DNA of 5,869 bases, taken from the NCBI GenBank assembly GCA_016302525.1, contig JAEDNJ010000103.1, positions 1 to 5,869 of the forward strand. Direction: 5' to 3'. A program made the position numbers and the translations under genes. The notes below the pieces were generated by a model. The model saw only the letters and a program-made list of their open reading frames with translations, was not told where the DNA came from and searched no databases. Positions 1-5,775 of this stretch are shown in pieces (the first letter of the stretch is position 1; each line of letters begins with the position of its first letter). This DNA comes from Phascolarctobacterium sp. (GTDB taxonomy: Bacteria > Bacillota > Negativicutes > Acidaminococcales > Acidaminococcaceae).

Positions 1-1776
1 TCTGGCCAAAATATACTGCTGACAAGCGGAAGCAGTATTACAAATACTGGCAGCATGACAGCAGATAAGGGTAATATTGAGCTGATTGCAGCAGGAGCAG
101 CCAATACAAAAGCTATTACTAATGAAGGCTCCTTCAAGGTTAAGGATGGTACTATCGCTCTTACTGCAGAGCATGGCGACATTGTAAATGGCGACGCAGG
201 ACATTTCCTTGCGGGCAATGCTGATGGCACAGGTGAGGGGGGCAGCATTAGCCTCATTGCTCACGAAGGTGCTATCGTAAATAGTGATACTTTAGTTGCT
301 AAGAATAATATTACGCTCTTAAGTTCTGCTGGTATTTCGAATGCTAATAGTTTCTTAGCTGGTGGCGATATTAGTATTGAATCTACAGCTGGTGATTTTG
401 TAGGCTATAATGGGCACTCCATTAACAGCAAACAAGGTTCAATTACCATCAAGGCTAATACTAACATTAATAATAGCAGTAGCTTAAAAGCTGCTAAGGA
501 TATTAAACTCTATGCTAATGAAGGCATTGCTGACAATAATACTCTCAATGCTGGCAATAGGCTGGATGTTTCTTCCGTGGACGGTGCTATTAGCCTGTCA
601 CAAGGAGCTGCTGCTGGTCAGGGCGGTATGTTCATCGTATCTGGTGATTTGAAGGATGAAAATACTACCAAGGGCGGTGACATTACTATTGATGGCAATT
701 TGGTTGTTAACAATAGTAGTACATCTGCTGGCGATATTGTAGTCTTTACAAGCAACGGCAACATTAAGCTTAATAATGCAACTATTAATGGTGGCGATGA
801 TAGCTTAATTCGTATTTACTCTGCTGCTGGCAATGTTAATGCTAATACCTTGCTAGCTACAGAAGGTTCTGTGGATGTGGGTGCCAAAACTGGCAAAATC
901 AATGTTAATACTATTGATGCGGCTTGGTTGGCTGCAACGGGCACAAGTGCACAGGGTGGCAATATAGTTCTAGGCACTATTAAGGGCAACGCGGTTGTGC
1001 TTTATACTGAGAACGCAAATGCTTCTATTAAGGCTGACTCCGTTGTCGCTAAGAAGTATATTGCTTTGCAGGGCAATAAGATTGATGCTCCCCTAGATAA
1101 GGATAATAGCGGTGTAGCAGCCTTGATTATGGATATTAGAGGCGCTAGTGGCAACAAAGATCTGCCAGATGTAATTTTATCCTTTGCAGGTAATAAGGAT
1201 TACGATTTCGAGTATAATGACGAGCGTATACTTGTCGATTATCAAGGCTCCAAAACTTCTATTTATGGAAAGAATCCTAAGCATGACGGCAGCAATGTAA
1301 TTTATTATGCTCCTAGTGAGGCTCAGGCTGGTACTCCGGGCAGTGGAACTGGTCTTGATTTATCTAAGCTGTTCTTCCAATATGATGACAAGATGGCTGT
1401 TATCGAAGAGCTGCGTAAGATTGTGGACAGCGTTAAGCCTGGTACAGCTGCTGGAGATGCCTTCTTAAAGAGTGCTATCTACTTGCATTATGATAGCGCT
1501 AATAGGCAGCATTGCAATGCCTTACTGCTGCACTTAGATAATTATTTCTACGTCTATGGTCAGCGTAAGAGTGCTGAGGATTTGAGCAGGAAGCTGTTGG
1601 ATGAAAAAACCAGTCTTCTCTTTGCTAATTATTATCAGCCCAAGCTATTTGACTATAACAGAGTTGAATTAGTTGTGGATAAATCCAAGACTGTAAGCTC
1701 CCTTTCTCAGGAGGAAGCAGAGGCGGAGGATTATTTGCAGCTGAATAGCTTAGAGGATAGACTAGAGTTAAACTAA
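1..1776 (+). CDS. TpsA-type beta-helical exoprotein/adhesin, 3' part (5' end outside window)
   Basis: The reading frame is open from the first base, so this is the last 591 residues of a larger protein. The first in-window Met (base 55) is internal and is not the start. Residues 1 to about 370 are low-complexity, rich in Gly, Asn, Ala, Ser and Ile, and made of short alternating strands such as GSISLIAHEG and NNITLLSSAG. That is the pattern of a right-handed beta-helix in filamentous-haemagglutinin-like exoproteins. From about residue 385 the character changes to a mixed, non-repetitive module with the only cysteine seen (C505) and an acidic tail. The tpsB gene follows after 12 nt, which supports an exported TpsA partner, probably a surface adhesin. 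The N-terminal TPS secretion domain and signal peptide that would prove this lie upstream of the window. The substrate or receptor is unknown. An autotransporter is unlikely because no beta-barrel is fused at the C-terminus. Confidence 0.85.
   Translation, partial: SGQNILLTSGSSITNTGSMTADKGNIELIAAGAANTKAITNEGSFKVKDGTIALTAEHGDIVNGDAGHFLAGNADGTGEGGSISLIAHEGAIVNSDTLVAKNNITLLSSAGISNANSFLAGGDISIESTAGDFVGYNGHSINSKQGSITIKANTNINNSSSLKAAKDIKLYANEGIADNNTLNAGNRLDVSSVDGAISLSQGAAAGQGGMFIVSGDLKDENTTKGGDITIDGNLVVNNSSTSAGDIVVFTSNGNIKLNNATINGGDDSLIRIYSAAGNVNANTLLATEGSVDVGAKTGKINVNTIDAAWLAATGTSAQGGNIVLGTIKGNAVVLYTENANASIKADSVVAKKYIALQGNKIDAPLDKDNSGVAALIMDIRGASGNKDLPDVILSFAGNKDYDFEYNDERILVDYQGSKTSIYGKNPKHDGSNVIYYAPSEAQAGTPGSGTGLDLSKLFFQYDDKMAVIEELRKIVDSVKPGTAAGDAFLKSAIYLHYDSANRQHCNALLLHLDNYFYVYGQRKSAEDLSRKLLDEKTSLLFANYYQPKLFDYNRVELVVDKSKTVSSLSQEEAEAEDYLQLNSLEDRLELN
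241..555 (+). repeat. Degenerate ~20-residue beta-helix repeats inside the exoprotein gene
   Basis: Five consecutive degenerate units cover residues 81-185 of the fragment: 81-101, 102-121, 122-145, 146-165 and 166-185. Each begins with a G/N/K-x-I-x-L/I strand, passes a Gly- or Asn-rich turn often containing N-S or N-N, and ends near L-x-A-G/A. Unit length is 20 to 24 residues, about one beta-helix turn. The repeats have diverged at nucleotide level, so they are structural protein repeats and not recent tandem DNA duplications. Similar but less regular units continue on both sides. Confidence 0.6.
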
Positions 1777-1780
1777 GAGG
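1775..1780 (+). promoter_or_regulatory. Ribosome binding site that fixes the tpsB start
   Basis: AAGAGG overlaps the tpsA stop codon (TAA at 1774-1776) and lies 8 nt before ATG 1789. A GTG in the same frame at 1780 would overlap this site and leave no spacing, so ATG 1789 is preferred. The overlap suggests translational coupling between the exoprotein and its transporter. Confidence 0.7.
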
Positions 1781-1788
1781 TGCTAAAA

Positions 1789-3462
1789 ATGCGTCATTTT
1801 TCTAAAGGCTTGATGGCCGCTGTGTTGATTAATTCTTTAATGGTGACGGGAGCTGCTTATGCGGCTCCCACATCACCCCTGCCAACAATAACAGATAAGG
1901 TTCGCAATAGTGCTGCTCGTGATTTGCAGCGCACTCGTGAGGAGCTGGAGCAATATCGCAGGAACAGGCAGATTGCGGAGGGGCGTGAGCAATCGAAGGT
2001 TAAGTCAGAGACTCCAGAAGGACAAAAGGCACCTGAGACAGCTAATACCTTCCATGTAACCAAAATTGTCACCAGTGCCTCCAAGGTGCTGACAGAGACG
2101 GATATTGCCTCGGTTTTGGATAAGTATGCAAATACAGAAATGACCGTCAAGGGGCTTTTTGGTGCTGTCAAGGAGCTAAACGCTCTATATGTGGCTAAGG
2201 GCTATGCTAATTGTAAGGCCATCTTAGAGCAGCAGGTTATTAAGGGCGGCGTTGTAAAAATAACCCTGGTGGAAGCTGTAACTAGTGAGGCCAAGGTAGA
2301 AAACAACCGCTACACCAAAGCTAACTACATCAAAAAACGCATTCATTTAGCACAGGGCGAGGTAGCAAATATCAATACCTTGAATAAGGATTTGCTGCGC
2401 TTCAATGGCACTAATGATGTGCAGCTGCGTGTAGTAATGCAGCCAGGCAGTGAGCTAGGCACGACAGAGTATGTTATTCAGGCCTATGAGCCCCAGCAGT
2501 ATGTAACTAGCGTGTTCTTTGACAATGCAGGCAGCTATAGCAGCGGTATTTATCGCATGGGCAGCTTCTTTACTGTAAAAAGCCTGAGCGGTGAAAGAGA
2601 TGCTTTAACCTTGGGTGTGATTCACAGCAAGGGAACAGATGCCTTTGCTGCTACCTATAATCATCAGGTAGGCAGAAGTGGAACGAAGCTGAATTTGAGC
2701 TATAATACTAATAGTGTAGAGGTTATCGACGGCGAAGGTGCAGACCTTATTGATGGTCATGCTTATTCCTACAGTATGGGTTTGGTGCAGCCCTGGGTAA
2801 TTACGGATAAAATTCGTAGTGAAGTTAGCCTGGAATACAATCATCAAAACTCTAAAACTGATTTTATGCAAACCACTCGCTTGGCAGACGATACTATTGA
2901 CGAAGGTACGCTTTCCTTCTCCATGATCAATTATGGTAATAGCCATTTGTTTTATCAAAGACATGGTTATGTGCAGGGCTATAGCGAAAATGATATGTAT
3001 CTTAGTAAAGAGAGTGTTAACTTCGGCTTCTATAAATTCAATGGTATTTACCAAAAGGCTTACAAGCACGGACAAATGCTCAGCGGTCGTCTGGATGCGC
3101 AATGGGCTGGTGGCACTATTATGCCCAGCTCTCGACAATTCTATCTTGGCGGTATGAACAGTGTGCGTGGTTATAAGGAAAGCATCGTTTCTGGTGACAG
3201 TGGCTACAACCTGAGCTTAGAATATCAGGTGCCCTTACAGGATAAGAAAACTCATGCCTTTGTTTTCTATGATTACGGCAGCGTACATGGTGAAAGTGCT
3301 TATGATAACCATGTTCTGGCAAGCCTAGGCTTTGGCTTCAAGTCTAATCCGACAAAGCATATCAATGCTAGTCTCGCCTTTGGCTTCCCACTCATGAAAA
3401 AGGTTAATGTAGAAGAAATAAGCAAGGCAAGAATCCATTTCATGCTTGCAGGACAGTTCTAA
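1789..3462 (+). CDS. TpsB outer-membrane transporter of two-partner secretion (ShlB/FhaC/HecB family)
   Basis: This 557-residue Omp85-superfamily pore should export the upstream exoprotein from periplasm to cell surface. The start ATG 1789 gives a clean signal peptide: MRHFSKG, a hydrophobic core, then AYA with predicted cleavage after A25. Residues about 42-70 form a charged helix (DLQRTREELEQYRRNR), in the place of the plug helix H1 of FhaC, followed by a hydrophilic linker. The first POTRA domain spans about 88-163, beginning FHVTKI and ending VVKITLVEA. A second spans about 164-236. The 16-strand-type beta-barrel occupies about 238-557. The family signature VRGY is at 459-462, within GGMNSVRGYKES, and corresponds to the conserved loop L6 motif. 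The protein ends in Phe (MLAGQF), the classic outer-membrane beta-signal for BAM insertion. Length fits the family (about 550-590). The gene order tpsA then tpsB resembles fhaB-fhaC, and the 12-nt spacing implies one transcript. Confidence 0.93.
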   Translation: MRHFSKGLMAAVLINSLMVTGAAYAAPTSPLPTITDKVRNSAARDLQRTREELEQYRRNRQIAEGREQSKVKSETPEGQKAPETANTFHVTKIVTSASKVLTETDIASVLDKYANTEMTVKGLFGAVKELNALYVAKGYANCKAILEQQVIKGGVVKITLVEAVTSEAKVENNRYTKANYIKKRIHLAQGEVANINTLNKDLLRFNGTNDVQLRVVMQPGSELGTTEYVIQAYEPQQYVTSVFFDNAGSYSSGIYRMGSFFTVKSLSGERDALTLGVIHSKGTDAFAATYNHQVGRSGTKLNLSYNTNSVEVIDGEGADLIDGHAYSYSMGLVQPWVITDKIRSEVSLEYNHQNSKTDFMQTTRLADDTIDEGTLSFSMINYGNSHLFYQRHGYVQGYSENDMYLSKESVNFGFYKFNGIYQKAYKHGQMLSGRLDAQWAGGTIMPSSRQFYLGGMNSVRGYKESIVSGDSGYNLSLEYQVPLQDKKTHAFVFYDYGSVHGESAYDNHVLASLGFGFKSNPTKHINASLAFGFPLMKKVNVEEISKARIHFMLAGQF

Positions 3463-3497
3463 TAAGCTGTCAAGGCTTATTAGTCACAGGCTAATAA
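3459..3497 (+). terminator. Overlapping AT-rich hairpins at the end of tpsB, possible weak terminator
   Basis: CTAATAAGC (3459-3467, including the tpsB stop codon) is perfectly complementary to GCTTATTAG (3475-3483), giving a 9-bp stem with a 7-nt loop. A second copy of CTAATAA (3491-3497) can pair instead with TTATTAG at 3477-3483, with a short TTTT run three bases later at 3501-3504. The stems are weak and the T-tract is poor, so termination here is likely but not certain. Confidence 0.45.
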
Positions 3498-3526
3498 ATG
3501 TTTTAATGATATTTGTTTTTAGGAGC

Positions 3527-3586
3527 ATACAAGAATTTAATCAGCTTATATATAATTAAACAAAAAACAGCTGATGAATTTTGTAT
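3527..3586. repeat. Imperfect inverted repeat, ~18-20 nt arms
   Basis: The left arm 3527-3546 (ATACAA-G-AATT-TA-ATCAGCT) pairs with the right arm 3569-3586 (AGCTGAT-G-AATT-TTGTAT), leaving one bulged base and a small internal mismatch. The loop is 22 nt and A/T-rich. It lies between the end of the tps operon and the promoter of the glycine-riboswitch transcript. It could be a second 3'-end structure for the tps mRNA or a protein-binding dyad. No T-tract follows the right arm, which argues against a canonical terminator. Confidence 0.4.
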
Positions 3587-3623
3587 ACATTGCAAAAAGC
3601 TCTTGCATTTTGTAAGCAATGTA
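3586..3623. promoter_or_regulatory. 8-bp dyad flanking the -35 box and abutting the -10 box, candidate operator
   Basis: TACATTGC (3586-3593) and GCAATGTA (3616-3623) are perfect inverted copies, about 30 bp centre to centre. They bracket the -35 hexamer, and the right copy ends two bases before the -10 hexamer. The placement suits a dimeric repressor, but the family is not recognisable. Chance occurrence in AT-rich DNA is possible. Confidence 0.3.
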
Positions 3624-3630
3624 GTATAAT
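3603..3630 (+). promoter_or_regulatory. Sigma-A-type promoter of the glycine-riboswitch transcript
   Basis: The -35 TTGCAT (3603-3608) is separated by 16 bp from a perfect -10 TATAAT (3625-3630). Transcription would begin near 3636-3639, about 12 nt before the first conserved riboswitch bases. This fits a leader RNA that starts just ahead of the aptamers. Confidence 0.75.
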
Positions 3631-3649
3631 GTTGAACATAAGTTAATAA

Positions 3650-3818
3650 TACGTGGACGAAGCGTACAGGAGAAGTCACAAGACTACCGAAGGATTAAAG
3701 ATCTCAGGTGCAGCTCAGCTGTAGGGACTGTATGTGGACACAGCTCTGGAGAGCTCCTTAAGTGGACGCCGAAGGTGAAAGGGCTCATGCCCCAATCTCT
3801 CAGGCAAAAGGACAGAGA
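3650..3818 (+). ncRNA. Tandem glycine riboswitch (two aptamers)
   Basis: Two glycine aptamers sit in series. In aptamer 1 (about 3664-3733), P1 is TACAG 3665-3669 with CTGTA 3728-3732, P2 is GAGA 3670-3673 with TCTC 3702-3705, a small hairpin is AGTC/GACT (3674-3685), and the conserved CCGAAGG is at 3687-3693, followed by CTCAGG at 3703-3708. In aptamer 2 (about 3743-3818), P1 is CTCTG 3744-3748 with CAGAG 3813-3817, P2 is GAGAG 3749-3753 with CTCTC 3797-3801, CCGAAGG is at 3769-3775, a GGGC/GCCC hairpin spans 3781-3792, and the hallmark CTCAGGCAAAAGGACAG is at 3799-3815. The bases 3650-3663 before aptamer 1 and the linker 3734-3742 share GTGGAC and may form the leader-linker kink-turn known for this class. 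The RNA senses glycine and should control the binding-protein gene at 3937 through the terminator at 3867-3896. Aptamer identity is secure; whether glycine turns expression on or off is not readable. Confidence 0.93.
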
Positions 3819-3866
3819 AGCATCTATATCTAATGCTCGCATTAGCATAAGTGCTCCATTGTAGCG

Positions 3867-3896
3867 ACTCTAGGGCAATAACCCTGGAGTTTTTTT
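3867..3896 (+). terminator. Riboswitch-controlled intrinsic terminator
   Basis: ACTCTAGGG (3867-3875) pairs with CCCTGGAGT (3882-3890) through one wobble pair around the 6-nt loop CAATAA. A run of seven Ts (3890-3896) follows. It lies 49 nt after aptamer 2 and 40 nt before the downstream ATG, the normal position for the expression platform of a transcriptional glycine switch. Confidence 0.88.
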
Positions 3897-3936
3897 ATTG
3901 ACTTAAAACTTTATTGACAAAGAAGGAGTACTTATT

Positions 3937-5100
3937 ATGAGAAGAAAATTATTTGTTACCGCTGCTGCTTTAGCTTGTGCCGCTGCTCTTGTAACCGCTG
4001 GTTGTGGTGGAGAAAAAAAGGCTGATAATATTGTAAAGATTGGTGTCGTATCTGAAATGACTGGTGGCAGTGCAACCTATGGCAACTCTGTTGTTAATGG
4101 TATGAAGCTGGCGCAAAAAGAAATTAATGCTGCTGGCGGTATTTTAGGTAAAAAGGTTGAATTAGTTGTAGCCGACTCTAAATCTGAGCCTGCTGAGGCA
4201 GCTAATGCAATGTCTAAATTAGTAAACCAAGATAAGGTGCCTCTGGTATCCGGTCTGTTCAGCTCCTCTAGTGCTATTGCTGCCTGCAATATTTCTGAGG
4301 CTTCCAAAATTCCCTATTTAGCAATTGGCGCTACCAATCCTGCTGTAACCGTGGGCAAGGATGGCAAAACCAAACCCAACACCTTCCGTATGTGCTTCAT
4401 TGACCCCTTCCAAGGCACTGTAGGCGCTAACTTCGTTTTGAATGAATTAAAAGCTAAAAAGGCTGCTATCTACATTGATAACAGCTCCGATTATTCCAAG
4501 GGTCTGTGCGCTTTCTTTGAAGAAAACTTCGTTAAAGGCGGCGGTCAGGTTGTAGCAAAAGAGGCTTATCTACAAAAGGATACCGACTTTAAGGCTGTTT
4601 TAACCAAGATTAAAGCTACGAACCCAGAAATCATTTATGTTCCTGGCTATTATGAAGAGGTTGGCAAGATTGTTAAGCAAGCTCGTGAATTAGGCATTAA
4701 GGCTGCGTTTGTTGGCGGCGATGGCTGGGATTCCCCGAAAATGCAAGAGATTGCTGGCAATGAAGCTCTGAACAATACTTATTTTACCAATCACTATTCT
4801 GCTGATGCTGATACTCCGGAATCTAAGGCCTTTGTTGCTGCTTACGAAAAAGAATATAAGCAACGCCCAGATGCTTGCGGCGTGTTAGGCTACGATGGCA
4901 TGAAGCTGATGGCTGATGCTATTAAACGCGCTGGCGCTGTTGATAGTGCTAAGATTTCTAAGGCTTTAGCTGAAACCAAGAACTTTAAGGCTGTTACTGG
5001 TCAAACCTCTCTGAACGAGAAGCATGACGCTGTTAAGAGTGCTGTTATCATTGAGTTTAAGGATGGCAAGCAAATCTTCCGCGCTACTGTAAAGCCCTGA
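3937..5100 (+). CDS. LivK-type ABC-transporter substrate-binding lipoprotein (branched-chain amino acid family)
   Basis: This 387-residue protein is the extracytoplasmic receptor of a hydrophobic-amino-acid-uptake (LIV-type) ABC transporter. The start ATG follows AAGGAG (3923-3928) by 8 nt. A lipoprotein signal MRRKLF plus hydrophobic core ends at VTAGC, so lipid attachment is predicted at C23; Thr at -3 is slightly off consensus. A second cysteine, C14, lies within the core. The Peripla_BP_6 fold begins at residue 32 with VKIGVVSEMTGG, followed by GMKLAQKEINAAGGILGKKV. Likely ligand-pocket segments are SSSS 109-112, GATNP 131-135, SSDYSKG 183-189, GYYEEV 237-242 and GGDGWDSP 260-267. Family assignment is firm; the ligand cannot be read from the sequence. 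Permease and ATPase genes (LivHMGF) do not follow: a strong terminator comes 43 bases after the stop. The glycine riboswitch upstream suggests a link to glycine metabolism or uptake. Confidence 0.9.
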   Translation: MRRKLFVTAAALACAAALVTAGCGGEKKADNIVKIGVVSEMTGGSATYGNSVVNGMKLAQKEINAAGGILGKKVELVVADSKSEPAEAANAMSKLVNQDKVPLVSGLFSSSSAIAACNISEASKIPYLAIGATNPAVTVGKDGKTKPNTFRMCFIDPFQGTVGANFVLNELKAKKAAIYIDNSSDYSKGLCAFFEENFVKGGGQVVAKEAYLQKDTDFKAVLTKIKATNPEIIYVPGYYEEVGKIVKQARELGIKAAFVGGDGWDSPKMQEIAGNEALNNTYFTNHYSADADTPESKAFVAAYEKEYKQRPDACGVLGYDGMKLMADAIKRAGAVDSAKISKALAETKNFKAVTGQTSLNEKHDAVKSAVIIEFKDGKQIFRATVKP

Positions 5101-5143
5101 TTTGGTTTATACATTACTCTTTTCTTTCTCTCTTTTTACTTCC

Positions 5144-5191
5144 AAAACAAAAGGGAGGTCGCTGTTAGCTCGGCGGCCTCTCTTTTGTTTT
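5144..5191. terminator. Strong, symmetric (potentially bidirectional) intrinsic terminator
   Basis: A 21-bp stem with three wobble pairs and the 6-nt loop TTAGCT joins arms 5144-5164 and 5171-5191. The arm tips are AAAACAAAAG and CTTTTGTTTT, so a T-rich tract is presented on either strand. It ends the binding-protein transcript and could back up the mscL terminator coming from the other side. Confidence 0.9.
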
Positions 5192-5221
5192 AGGTGCTAT
5201 GTAGTTGTATATGATAGGCTT

Positions 5222-5255
5222 AAAAAAAGAAAAGCCCCCACACTAGGTGAGGGCT
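5222..5255 (-). terminator. Intrinsic terminator of mscL
   Basis: Read on the minus strand, AGCCCTCAC (5255-5247) pairs with GTGGGGGCT (5241-5233) through one wobble pair around a 5-nt loop. A T-rich tract, TTTCTTTTTTT, follows down to 5222. It starts five bases after the mscL stop codon. Confidence 0.88.
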
Positions 5256-5260
5256 GAGCA

Positions 5261-5704
5261 TTATTCTTCAACGGGAAGCTCGGAAGTACAATGTGGGCAA
5301 CGAGTTGCATCATCGGCAATCTCGGATTTACAGAAGGGACATTTGCGTTTGGGGGGAGCTGGTGGCTCCTCTGCCTTCAGCTTGTTGATTTGGCGAATCA
5401 TCATAAACACAATGAAGGCCAAAATAACAAAGTCCATAACAGTATTGATAAAGCTGCCATAAGCTAAAACAGGAGCACCTGCCTTTTTAGCCAGCTCCAG
5501 GCTAGCATATTCCTTGCCGTTTAAGCTGACGAACAGGTCTTTAAAATCTATCTTGCCCAAAGCCATACCAATGGGGGGCATAATGATATCATTTACAGCG
5601 CTAGTAACGATTTTGCCGAAGGCACCACCGATGATAACGCCAACTGCCATGTCCATTACATTGCCACGAACAGCAAACTTTTTGAAATCTTCCATAAAAG
5701 ACAT
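5261..5704 (-). CDS. mscL: Large-conductance mechanosensitive channel MscL with C-terminal zinc ribbon
   Basis: This 147-residue inner-membrane channel opens under membrane tension to release solutes during hypo-osmotic shock. ATG at 5704 is chosen because AGGAGG (5717-5712) lies 7 nt before it and the protein then starts [15 protein letters not shown], as in classical MscL. An upstream in-frame Met would add 18 unrelated residues. The N-terminal amphipathic helix is followed by TM1, about 15-45, with the gate signature [14 protein letters not shown] at 20-33 and the conserved IIMPPIG at 40-46. A periplasmic loop (IDFKDLF) follows, then TM2 at about 82-106. After a Pro-rich linker (EEPPAPPKR) the usual C-terminal helical bundle is replaced by a zinc ribbon with paired cysteines C122/C125 and C136/C139. 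It converges with the binding-protein gene and may be cotranscribed with the gene upstream, as no clear promoter is visible in the 71-bp gap. Confidence 0.96.
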   Translation of the reverse strand: MSFMEDFKKFAVRGNVMDMAVGVIIGGAFGKIVTSAVNDIIMPPIGMALGKIDFKDLFVSLNGKEYASLELAKKAGAPVLAYGSFINTVMDFVILAFIVFMMIRQINKLKAEEPPAPPKRKCPFCKSEIADDATRCPHCTSELPVEE

Positions 5705-5775
5705 ATTTTTTCCTCCTGTAGTGTATTCTCTCGAACCTAGAGAGTCGGGGGACTTCAATAAATTGCTTAAAGAAT

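Noticed and set aside
55..57. ATG at 55 as the start of the exoprotein
   Set aside because: The same frame continues open to base 1 with the same beta-helix composition, and there is no signal peptide or ribosome binding site; the true start lies upstream of the window.
241..555. Possible CRISPR or satellite array in the repetitive exoprotein gene
   Set aside because: The repeats are conserved only at protein level with variable unit length, and there are no identical direct repeats with spacers.
1780..1791. GTG start for tpsB at 1780, giving three extra residues
   Set aside because: The AAGAGG site at 1775-1780 would overlap this codon; ATG 1789 has proper spacing and yields a clean signal peptide.
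2605..3322. Minus-strand open frames of 177 and 67 codons opposite tpsB
   Set aside because: They lie wholly inside a well-supported tpsB, show no recognisable domain and have no good ribosome binding site; they are coding shadows.
3463..3936. Possible small protein gene in the long intergenic stretch
   Set aside because: No frame with a credible start, ribosome binding site and length was seen; the stretch is explained by hairpins, promoter, riboswitch and terminator.
5727..5744. Short hairpin CTCTC/GAGAG upstream of mscL
   Set aside because: Only 5 bp with a 7-nt loop and no T-tract; too weak to call a terminator or regulatory element.
5705..5758. 18-residue N-terminal extension of MscL from an upstream Met
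   Set aside because: The AGGAGG site sits inside the extension and right before ATG 5704, and the extension matches nothing in classical MscL.
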